Shown here one piece after another: positions 1-7,744 of a stretch of 64,000 nucleotides of DNA (within the stretch, counting starts at the first letter, position 1; each line of letters starts with the position of its first letter). The DNA lies in the NCBI GenBank assembly GCA_023390335.1, contig JAEWCZ010000081.1:134124-198123 (forward strand), in the 5' to 3' direction. The notes under the pieces are model-generated. The model was not told the origin of the DNA and made no database searches. It worked only from the letters and a program-made list of their open reading frames with translations. Made by a program: the position numbers and the translations under genes. The DNA is from Bacillota bacterium. GTDB taxonomy: Bacteria; Bacillota; Clostridia; Acetivibrionales; DSM-1351.

Positions 1-2788
1 TTCTCCCAACAAGCTTTATCTTTTCGCCTGAATCCAGTTCAATGACTATGGGTGGGTATTCTCCACCTTCTCCAAATTCCACCTCATATCCCACCGGTTC
101 AAAGCTGCTTCGACGTATGTGCTCAGCAATAAGCCATACAGCCCTTGTAACAACTCTTTTAAGTCTTATGGCCAAGGCTTTGAACCTTTTTGAGCCTCCA
201 AGAATGGTATTTTTCATACTTTCCAAAAGCTCATCTACTATATCTGAAACCTGTTCGCTGCACCACTGTCTGTCAAACTGTCTCCATGAATAATTGTTTT
301 CATCCACCATTTTTGAAAATCTTTCAATTACAGCATGCATAAAGGTTCCAACATCGGGCGGACTCAACCGGTATATCTTTCTTTCTCTTGCCCCCAGACC
401 GTATTGAACATAAAATGCAAAAGGACAGGATGTATACTTTTCCAGTCTTGAAACTGTAAAATACGGACTTTTCCCGTAGAGCTCGCGTATTTTTGACTTA
501 TCCACCGGAACAGCTATATTTCTGTATTTCAATGCATTTATCATTGCATCACACTTTTGCTTCCATTCAGTCTGACCTGAAAACCATGCAAATAATTCCC
601 TCCACATGTCTCCCGGTTCTATCCCCTCGTTTTTCTGTCTTAGTGCAGAAACCAACTGATTAAAAGCAGGTATAGGTGATACTATCATATCAATGTGCTG
701 CTTGTCCGGGGCAGTTTTTACAAGATTGCTTTTTTCAGTTACCTTTGGAAATATCTTTCGCATTCTTGATATGATTGTGGAAGGGCGCATTGTTCTTCCC
801 TCATGGTCGGCAATAGGCCAGCTTATTCTCAAAAAGTTTTTTGGTGTGGTCAGTATTCTATATATAAGATATTGTTCGTCAAAAGCTCTGGATTTTGTAT
901 CGCTGGCAAGTTCAATACCGCTTTTGTTAAGTACTTCTCTATCGGCATCAGACAAAACCCCCTCGCTTATTCCCGCGGAAGGAAATACTCCGTCATTTGT
1001 TCCCAGAACATACAGAGCTTTTATTTCATGGCTTCTAATATGTTCAATACTTCCTACCAAGACCTGATCAAGAGATGCCGGAATAGATGAAATCTTATAT
1101 TCCGACAGACCCACCTTAAATACATTTGCAAATCTTTCAAGCCCAAAAGTTTCATCTCCCATTACTTCCACAGCCTGATCAAAAACATCCATAAGTATGT
1201 TCCAAACCTGCTGATATTCCCCTGCAAGTCTTAACTGTCCACTTTGAGTAAAACTGTCAATAAAATTTCGGATTCTTTCTTCAACACCAATTTCAATTAG
1301 GTATTCATAAATTCCTGTACAAAACTCTGCTGCAGTTCTTTTTCCCTTTGTCCTGCTTCGGAAACGCAAAAGCGGTTCCCGTATTTCGTTTCTGGTGGTA
1401 TTTACCTGCAGAAGTATTCCATCATTTTCAGAAGTCTGTTTATCATCAGTCCTGAATTCAATACTTGTATTCCAGTCAGCCTCCTGAGTCCAACGACTAC
1501 CCCTGATACCGCAGGCCAGAACGTAGTTCTCCAGTAGGTCTATCTTGGTTTCATCAATTCCTGTAAGCCCTGATTTGAGATATCTAAACACCGCTTCATA
1601 GGACCAATTTTCTGTAAATATCTCCAACATTGAAAGAACCATCCTCACCAACGGATGATTTGTAATTTCGGTTTTAGAATCTATAAAGCACGGTATGTTG
1701 TATTGTTCAAAAATTACTTCTATTAGATTTTCATATCCTGTAAGATTTCTTGTAGCAACAGTTATGTCCTTAAATTGCATACCATTATCACGGCATTGCC
1801 TGATTATATCTCTTGCACATTCTTCGATTTCAGCATAAATATTAACCGATTCAAAAAGCTCTATATCTGTTGTCGGCTGCTGATAAGCCCTATAAGGATA
1901 GGAAAAGTAATTGGCTTCAAGGCTCTGAAGTTCAGTGCTGTCTTTAAACCTGGGAAGGTTGATCTTGTTCAGACCCACAGGCGGAAGTATTTCAACTCCA
2001 CAAGTTTCTGCAATACTTACAAATTTTTTGCAGGATTTCTTTACTGCTGCAAAAACATCTGTTGAATCTGACTTTCTTTCGTCAAAAAGTATATCAGTAC
2101 ACATAGTTATGTAAACATTCTCAGCCTGTTGTATTAGCTTCGATATTACATCAACCTCCTGAGGAGTAAATCCCGCAAAGCCGTCAATCCATATCTCAGA
2201 CTTACTATACATTTCTGTGCAATCAAGCTTGGAAGCCAGTAAAGTCAATTCATCATCAGTATCCCTATACCGACTTTCCAACATATTGTCAAACTCACTG
2301 TATATAAGCTTTATTTCCTTTAGCTTATGTGAAAGATAGTTATCATCGGTAAGTTCCTCTAAAACTCCATTCAAGCTATCAGCCCTTACATTATATCTTT
2401 TGAGCTCGGTTATAAGTGTTGATAGTGTATTTACAAAACCTTTGCAATTGGCAGATTTGTGGAATATGGCAAATCCATCCTTCAATCTGTCCAGAATCCT
2501 ATATATAATCATGTTCTTTCCGGCCGGATGAATATGTGGGTAAGTAATTCCCCCAACCTCATTCAGAACTCTGTAGGCCATTCTTCTGAAGCTCAACACT
2601 TCGGTCTTCAAAATTCCGCCTGTTCCAAGAACCTTTATCAAGTCACGTTCTGCCTGTAATGTATACTGCTCCGGTACAAGTAGGACAAGTTTTTTATTAC
2701 TATCGTTATTTTGTTTAATTTTTATTGAATTTAAGCAATGGAAGGACTTTCCAGAACCTGACCTTCCATATATAAATTGAAGACTCAT
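1..2788 (-). CDS. addB: ATP-dependent helicase/nuclease subunit B (AddB), 3' end outside window
   Basis: AddB is the partner of AddA in the AddAB helicase-exonuclease that processes double-strand breaks and feeds RecA recombination in Firmicutes. About 929 residues are visible from an ATG preceded by AAGGAAG; the gene runs off the left edge. Residues 8-15 form a P-loop (GRSGSGKS). Cys788 in the motif TSCPFAFYVQYG corresponds in position and context to the first cysteine of the AddB iron-sulfur cluster. The other three cysteines and the C-terminal nuclease residues should lie outside the window. Family length is about 1150 residues, so roughly 200 are missing. addA would be expected just downstream, beyond the edge. 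Confidence 0.93.
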   Translation of the reverse strand, partial: MSLQFIYGRSGSGKSFHCLNSIKIKQNNDSNKKLVLLVPEQYTLQAERDLIKVLGTGGILKTEVLSFRRMAYRVLNEVGGITYPHIHPAGKNMIIYRILDRLKDGFAIFHKSANCKGFVNTLSTLITELKRYNVRADSLNGVLEELTDDNYLSHKLKEIKLIYSEFDNMLESRYRDTDDELTLLASKLDCTEMYSKSEIWIDGFAGFTPQEVDVISKLIQQAENVYITMCTDILFDERKSDSTDVFAAVKKSCKKFVSIAETCGVEILPPVGLNKINLPRFKDSTELQSLEANYFSYPYRAYQQPTTDIELFESVNIYAEIEECARDIIRQCRDNGMQFKDITVATRNLTGYENLIEVIFEQYNIPCFIDSKTEITNHPLVRMVLSMLEIFTENWSYEAVFRYLKSGLTGIDETKIDLLENYVLACGIRGSRWTQEADWNTSIEFRTDDKQTSENDGILLQVNTTRNEIREPLLRFRSRTKGKRTAAEFCTGIYEYLIEIGVEERIRNFIDSFTQSGQLRLAGEYQQVWNILMDVFDQAVEVMGDETFGLERFANVFKVGLSEYKISSIPASLDQVLVGSIEHIRSHEIKALYVLGTNDGVFPSAGISEGVLSDADREVLNKSGIELASDTKSRAFDEQYLIYRILTTPKNFLRISWPIADHEGRTMRPSTIISRMRKIFPKVTEKSNLVKTAPDKQHIDMIVSPIPAFNQLVSALRQKNEGIEPGDMWRELFAWFSGQTEWKQKCDAMINALKYRNIAVPVDKSKIRELYGKSPYFTVSRLEKYTSCPFAFYVQYGLGARERKIYRLSPPDVGTFMHAVIERFSKMVDENNYSWRQFDRQWCSEQVSDIVDELLESMKNTILGGSKRFKALAIRLKRVVTRAVWLIAEHIRRSSFEPVGYEVEFGEGGEYPPIVIELDSGEKIKLVGR

Positions 2789-2814
2789 AGCTTCTTCCTT
2801 TTCTTATGTATTAT

Positions 2815-3774
2815 TTAATAAGTTATTTTTATATCTTTTCCGGCTTGTAACGGCTCTTTTATAATAAATCCTGTAATAAAGTAAAATAAAACACCTGTAA
2901 TTATTACTGAAATAAGACTTCCTGCAGAGTTAAAAGTAGATGTGTAAAATATGGTATTTGTTGAAAGTACATTATCAGGATAGCCCACAATTAAAAACCC
3001 TATCAGGTTGTTTACTGCATGTGCCCCCACAGCAGCCTCCAAAGAGTTTGTCTTTATTGTAATCATGGCTAAAATCATTCCAACAACAAAATAATTCAAA
3101 ATCATGCACAATGTACTTATAATACCCTCTTTGCTTGAAGCAGTTACTTCTGGGTTCATAAGATGCGGAAGCGTGAACATAAAACCCGATATAGCCGAAA
3201 GTAGCATACCATTTTTTATTTTAAGTCCGAAGCTCTGGATTACGTACCCCCTAAAAATAAATTCTTCCGTAGCCGCCTGTATAGGTGTCATTATAAGAAT
3301 GAAAGGCAATGCAATCCAGAATTTTGAGGCATCAAAACTAAAGGAATAGGTTTCAGGTGATATAAAATAATCAATTACACATCCGACGGCAATAAGTCCC
3401 CCATAGACTAAAAAGCCTATCCAGAATCTACTCCACTGCATTTTTCTTTTTGTAGTTATAACCGAAGTAAACGTTCTGTAATGGATGAACTTTATTGAAA
3501 TAACCAAACCTGCCAGCATCAGGTATATTGTAAAATTTGTAAATATGTAATTGGCAAAAGGGTTTACGTATTTGTCCATAAATGCTAAAACGTCCGTTGA
3601 AAATGTTAAATCAACAAGGGCGTCTCTATTTTTGAATAAAGCGTATACTATCGGTATTGAACCTATAAAGCTTCCGATAACAAAATAAAAATATAATATA
3701 ACTGAAACAGATGCTACGAATCTAGATGCTTTGGTATTACCTGTCGTCGCCATATCCTGATATTTAATTGGCAT
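2815..3774 (-). CDS. CPBP family intramembrane glutamic endopeptidase
   Basis: A 319-residue polytopic membrane protein of the CPBP (CAAX protease and bacteriocin-processing, ABI) family. The family motifs are visible: EEFIFR at residues 170-175 (paired Glu and Arg), a second motif with LPHLMNP about 30 residues later, and a third with GAHAVNNLIG. About eight hydrophobic segments surround them. The start is supported by GGAGGT five bases before the ATG. The gene lies 26 bp upstream of addB on the same strand. Family members process prenylated or bacteriocin-like peptides or act in membrane protein turnover; the substrate here cannot be read from sequence. Confidence 0.85.
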   Translation of the reverse strand: MPIKYQDMATTGNTKASRFVASVSVILYFYFVIGSFIGSIPIVYALFKNRDALVDLTFSTDVLAFMDKYVNPFANYIFTNFTIYLMLAGLVISIKFIHYRTFTSVITTKRKMQWSRFWIGFLVYGGLIAVGCVIDYFISPETYSFSFDASKFWIALPFILIMTPIQAATEEFIFRGYVIQSFGLKIKNGMLLSAISGFMFTLPHLMNPEVTASSKEGIISTLCMILNYFVVGMILAMITIKTNSLEAAVGAHAVNNLIGFLIVGYPDNVLSTNTIFYTSTFNSAGSLISVIITGVLFYFITGFIIKEPLQAGKDIKITY

Positions 3775-3860
3775 ATCAGACCTCCAACATTTTATAGTAA
3801 AGCTGCTATTTAATTATACTATTTTTTTATTTTCATTAAAATGCTTTATTCCAATATGTA

Positions 3861-3893
3861 AAAAAGCAACAATCAATAGGACTGCTACTTTTT
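3861..3893 (-). terminator. Rho-independent terminator after CoA-binding protein gene
   Basis: An 11-bp stem (two G-U pairs in the minus-strand RNA) with an 11-nt loop ends in a run of U residues, 13 bp past the stop of the gene at 3906-4280. Confidence 0.6.
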
Positions 3894-3905
3894 ATAGTTT
3901 TATGT

Positions 3906-4280
3906 CTACCTCAAGGCTACAAGGACACAAGCCATAACTGCATTAAGTTCAAGCTCGTTAATTCTCTTTAACAATTCATCATCATAGGTTCCCGGCTGAA
4001 GCCAAATGTTTTTGATGCCCAATTTCGCAGCTTCTTCTATTACAATTCTCCCTCTTTTCGGGGAAACAACCATATCAATTACTTCAGGTTTTTGAGGAAG
4101 CGAGGACAAATCCTTATAGCATTTATCCCCTTCTACAGTCTCGTATCCCGGGTTGACAGGATAAACCTCATATCCAGCGTTTTTCAATTTTTTATAAATT
4201 CTATTGCCATACTTTTCGGGGTCTTGATTTGCACCTATTACAGCCCATACCTTTTTCCCAAGCATTTGTTCTTCGTTCAT
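3906..4280 (-). CDS. CoA-binding domain protein (CoA_binding_2, YccU-like)
   Basis: A 124-residue single-domain protein with a Rossmann-type CoA-binding fold. The N-terminus carries VWAVIGANQDPEKYGN, the glycine-rich turn, and the middle has YPVNPGYE, both typical of the CoA_binding_2 family. The chosen start is the ATG at 4280, nine bases behind AGGAAGG. An upstream in-frame TTG at 4289 would touch that ribosome binding site. These small proteins are widespread; their role is not settled. The gene appears to be a single transcription unit, ending in a terminator and followed by the CPBP gene. Confidence 0.82.
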   Translation of the reverse strand: MNEEQMLGKKVWAVIGANQDPEKYGNRIYKKLKNAGYEVYPVNPGYETVEGDKCYKDLSSLPQKPEVIDMVVSPKRGRIVIEEAAKLGIKNIWLQPGTYDDELLKRINELELNAVMACVLVALR

Positions 4281-4372
4281 ATTCCTCAACCTTCCTATCT
4301 GTATTTTATTAGTAAAATCTATTTATGCTTATAGTATACCAACCTGTTTCTATTATAAAACTGTTTTTATAT

Positions 4373-6085
4373 TCAACGTGTATACAGATTTGTACGTGCT
4401 ATTGCATTTGCGGCTTCCATGCCGCTTTTGAGAGCTCCTTGCTGCCATCGGTGTAGTGCTGATACGTGTTCTCCTGCAAAGTATACTCTGTCCCCATATT
4501 CCGGCAGTGTCATTATCCATGAAAATAATTTTTTCTGCTGAGGTGTAAAATAACAGAATGCACCTCTGAACAGAGGATCGTTATCCCAAACATGTGTTTT
4601 AATGTCTGTAACAATGTTATTCAGATATCCTTTAGAAAGACCGTGGACTTCCTCAACATTTCTTTTTACTTTGTCAGATCGATCCTCGTCGGTCATATTA
4701 CCCAGCCTTACAGCATCCAGATTAAAATTATAGGAACCCACAATTACGCCGGGTTCGGTTTCTGAATTTCTTTGATTAACTCCCTGAGGAACCTGCCCTC
4801 GACTGGAAGTATACCATATGGTAGTAATTGGCAGATCAGTATATGAACCTCCTCCATATACACCCTGTTCCTCCCAGAATCTCCTGTTGCAATTAAGCAG
4901 AGTCTTTTGGGCATTTCCATAGGTTACTTCCTTTATAGCTTGCATTTTTAAACTGCTGAACATAGGTGCTATCTCAAAGGTTCTTAAAACAGAGAAAGGA
5001 ACTGCACACAGTATATAGTCAAAATTTTCATACCCGGTTTCCATCTTCTTTGTATTGTCATATGCAAGGGTTACTCTGCCGTTTTCAAGGCATTTATAGA
5101 TGCCTTTTACCTTTATTCCCTGTTTCCATGTAACTTTACCCAGAAGCTCCGCCGGCAAGTCAGGATAATATTCCCATGGTGCATTACTTAAAAAAGATCT
5201 GTGGAATGCCAAAGGTAAATTTACCATTCCTCCTGTTATTTCATACATAAACCAAAAATTTACAGGGAAATACTCCTGCACCATATCAACATAATTGTGA
5301 TATAGAAACTCTCCTGCTATTGGAAATAGGTTTGAAAGGAGGTTTATCGCACCCTGACTAAGTTTTTTATATTCAAACATCTGACGAGTATTAAGGCTGT
5401 CCCAGAAGAGCAACTGCCTGCTGTACCGCGGTTTTACCTGAATAACTTCTATTCTGGCAGACGGTGGGGCCTCAAGCACTGGTGCTTCTATACCGTAATA
5501 ACCTAATTCCTGCCATGATGTTTTCGCTTCCCATGAGGCGAGGTCGTAAGTAGGATAAATATACCTCATTACATTTTTACCGAAAGGATCATTTCTTGCT
5601 CTTCTTTGGTGAAGATATATGAAAGTCCCCGGGTCGCTCTGTATAAAAGGCCTTGTATTCAGCTTGAATAAATTAATATAATGCCAAACAGTCTCATGGT
5701 TGACCGGTATTCTCATAGGTCCAAATTCGCCATAAAGTTTTTTTTCTCTATCAAAGTAATATGTATAAACCCTGCCGCCTATACGGTCCTCGGAAGCCTC
5801 TAATATTGTTATATCAAAACCCAGTTTACGAAGTTCAAAGGCAGCAGCCATTCCTGCAAGGCCTCCTCCTATTATGCCGACGCTTTTACCTTTGAACTGA
5901 CCGGGTTTGGCTATTGATGTAATATTTTCTGATGGTGAGAAAGCATTCAAAATATTGTAATAGTCCTCTGTATGGCAGGTTCTGTATAATGCATATTTTG
6001 CCATGGTCTGACGTTCCTCGAACGATGGATTGTCAGGTTGTGGGGGTCTCGGTTCTTTAGAATAAAGAATATTTGGACAAATCAT
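4373..6085 (-). CDS. Flavin-dependent amine oxidase family protein
   Basis: A 570-residue protein of the flavin monoamine oxidase / L-amino acid oxidase superfamily. An N-terminal extension of about 65 residues precedes the FAD dinucleotide-binding motif VGIIGGGLAGMAAAFEL, followed by the adenine-ribose Glu (ILEASEDRIGGRV) and a substrate domain. The C-terminus has YFAGEHVSALHRWQQGALKSG, the second FAD-contact motif. It should oxidise an amine or L-amino acid to imine plus reduced flavin. The substrate is unknown; length and extension resemble bacterial L-amino acid oxidases more than the short plant-type enzymes. It is divergent from trxB with about 120 bp between them. No signal peptide is visible, so a cytoplasmic enzyme is expected. 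Confidence 0.82.
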   Translation of the reverse strand: MICPNILYSKEPRPPQPDNPSFEERQTMAKYALYRTCHTEDYYNILNAFSPSENITSIAKPGQFKGKSVGIIGGGLAGMAAAFELRKLGFDITILEASEDRIGGRVYTYYFDREKKLYGEFGPMRIPVNHETVWHYINLFKLNTRPFIQSDPGTFIYLHQRRARNDPFGKNVMRYIYPTYDLASWEAKTSWQELGYYGIEAPVLEAPPSARIEVIQVKPRYSRQLLFWDSLNTRQMFEYKKLSQGAINLLSNLFPIAGEFLYHNYVDMVQEYFPVNFWFMYEITGGMVNLPLAFHRSFLSNAPWEYYPDLPAELLGKVTWKQGIKVKGIYKCLENGRVTLAYDNTKKMETGYENFDYILCAVPFSVLRTFEIAPMFSSLKMQAIKEVTYGNAQKTLLNCNRRFWEEQGVYGGGSYTDLPITTIWYTSSRGQVPQGVNQRNSETEPGVIVGSYNFNLDAVRLGNMTDEDRSDKVKRNVEEVHGLSKGYLNNIVTDIKTHVWDNDPLFRGAFCYFTPQQKKLFSWIMTLPEYGDRVYFAGEHVSALHRWQQGALKSGMEAANAIARTNLYTR

Positions 6086-6209
6086 ATGCTAACTCTCTAT
6101 CTACAGTACTTCTAATCAATTATATGAAAAGTGGCTATTTTTTGTGTTTTATTTTACTTTAATTTGGGAATTCATATAATAATACTTTTTATTATTGGAG
6201 GCAATATTT

Positions 6210-7133
6210 ATGAATGACGTTATAATAATAGGAGGAGGTCCGGCCGGCTATACTGCTGCTTTGTACAGTTCTCGGGCACAACTTGATACCTTGGTTATTG
6301 AAAAAATGTTTTCTGGTGGACAAATGGCTACAACAGACGTAATGGAAAACTACCCAGGATTTGAAGAACCTATCGGAGGCTCCGACCTTGCATTGAGAAT
6401 GGAAAAACAGGCAAGAAAATTCGGTACGGTAGTGTTAAATGATGAAGTACTTGAGCTTGACCTGGATTCAGATATAAAAAAGGTTAAAACTAAAAATAAT
6501 ACTTTTGAAAGCAAAACAATAATCCTTAGCATGGGAGCATCACCCAAAATGCTGGGCTTGCCAAAAGAAGAAAAATTAAGGGGATCAGGCGTCTCCTATT
6601 GCGCAGTATGTGATGGTGCTTTTTTCCGTGGGAAAACGGTTGCAGTTGTTGGGGGCGGTGATACAGCCGCCGAGGATGCGCTGTACTTGGCAAGATTTTG
6701 TCCCAAAATATATATTATTCACAGAAGGGATACAATGAGAGCTACAAAACTACTTCAAAACGAATTGTGCTGCAACAAAAAAATTGAATTTTTATGGGAC
6801 TCTGTAGTAGAAGAAATCGAAGGGCAATTTGGCGTTGAAGGCTTGAAAATTAAGAATGTAAAAACAGGAGAACAAAGTTCTATTAAAGTAGACGGCTTGT
6901 TTGTAGCAATAGGTTTAAATCCTAATAATTCTGTTGTAAAGGATAAAGTAAAACTTAACAAAGATGGTTATGTTATAACTGATGAAAGAATGAGGACTAA
7001 TATTCCTGGTGTATTTGCAGCCGGAGATTTACGTGAGAAGTACCTTCGTCAGGTTATTACAGCTGCTGCTGACGGAGCTTCTGCAGCTTACTCTGCAGAA
7101 CAGTATATAAATGAAAATTTAAAAAATTTTTAA
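6210..7133 (+). CDS. trxB: Thioredoxin-disulfide reductase
   Basis: A 307-residue low-molecular-weight thioredoxin reductase. FAD-binding IIIGGGPAGYTAALYSSRA lies at the N-terminus, the redox motif CAVC lies in YCAVCDGAFF, and the NADPH domain carries GGGDTAAEDAL plus HRRDTMRA, the arginines that select NADPH. The C-terminal AAGDLREKYLRQVITAA closes the FAD site. Start chosen at the ATG at 6210, eight bases behind GGAGG; the TTG at 6195 overlaps that binding site. No thioredoxin gene is adjacent, so its partner must be encoded elsewhere. Cytoplasmic disulfide reduction is the expected role. Confidence 0.92.
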   Translation: MNDVIIIGGGPAGYTAALYSSRAQLDTLVIEKMFSGGQMATTDVMENYPGFEEPIGGSDLALRMEKQARKFGTVVLNDEVLELDLDSDIKKVKTKNNTFESKTIILSMGASPKMLGLPKEEKLRGSGVSYCAVCDGAFFRGKTVAVVGGGDTAAEDALYLARFCPKIYIIHRRDTMRATKLLQNELCCNKKIEFLWDSVVEEIEGQFGVEGLKIKNVKTGEQSSIKVDGLFVAIGLNPNNSVVKDKVKLNKDGYVITDERMRTNIPGVFAAGDLREKYLRQVITAAADGASAAYSAEQYINENLKNF

Positions 7134-7210
7134 AATAAAAAATTTACCACGACTTTAATCATTCCTTTCGGAAACAATAATTTTGAATTCATTATGAAAG
7201 GATGATTGCG

Positions 7211-7636
7211 ATGAAGGTAAAAGATATAATGACTACAAATGTAACTTATGTTGAACCAAATGCGTCTATTCTCGATACTGCAAAGTTAATGCAGCAGCAC
7301 AATGTAGGATCAATTCCTGTTTGTGACAAGGGAAGCGTTGTAGGTATGGTAACTGACAGAGATATCGTTGTCAGGAATATTGCTATAGGAAAAAACCCTC
7401 AGCAAACACCAGTTAGCGACATTATGACAACCGGCATTACCTCTGTCAGCCCTGACATGGAAATGTCACAGGTTACTAAAATGATGGCAGACAGCCAGAT
7501 AAGAAGAGTACCTGTAGTTGACCAGAACAACCTTGTGGGAATTGTTGCTCTTGGTGATGTGGCTACTGATGCTAAATTTGACACTGAGGTTGCTGATACT
7601 CTTACTGAAATATCCAGACCTTCAAAGCCTCAGTAA
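7211..7636 (+). CDS. CBS-domain pair protein
   Basis: A 141-residue protein made of two CBS domains, residues about 7-60 and 72-128, with the usual DRDIVVR and GIVALGDVA ends. CBS pairs bind adenosine ligands such as AMP, ATP or SAM and act as regulatory modules; with no attached enzyme the protein is probably a free-standing sensor like YhcV/Hrp1-type proteins. The start at 7211 sits nine bases behind AAGGA; the in-frame ATG at 7202 abuts the same site and is less likely. It follows trxB by 77 bp and ends in a strong terminator. Confidence 0.85.
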   Translation: MKVKDIMTTNVTYVEPNASILDTAKLMQQHNVGSIPVCDKGSVVGMVTDRDIVVRNIAIGKNPQQTPVSDIMTTGITSVSPDMEMSQVTKMMADSQIRRVPVVDQNNLVGIVALGDVATDAKFDTEVADTLTEISRPSKPQ

Positions 7637-7662
7637 AAAATATTGAGGTAGTTTAAAACAAT

Positions 7663-7712
7663 AAAAAAACCTCATTACTAATGTTAAAATTAACATCAGT
7701 AATGGGGTTTTT
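7663..7712 (+). terminator. Rho-independent terminator after CBS gene
   Basis: A long near-perfect inverted repeat (AAAAACCTCATTACT paired with AGTAATGGGGTTTTT, an inner TGTTAA/TTAACA stem) ends in T5, 27 bp after the stop. The A-rich other side makes it possibly bidirectional, serving the convergent helicase gene as well. Confidence 0.8.
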
Positions 7713-7744
7713 ATAAAATAATGTCAGGCCACCTAAAGTGTACT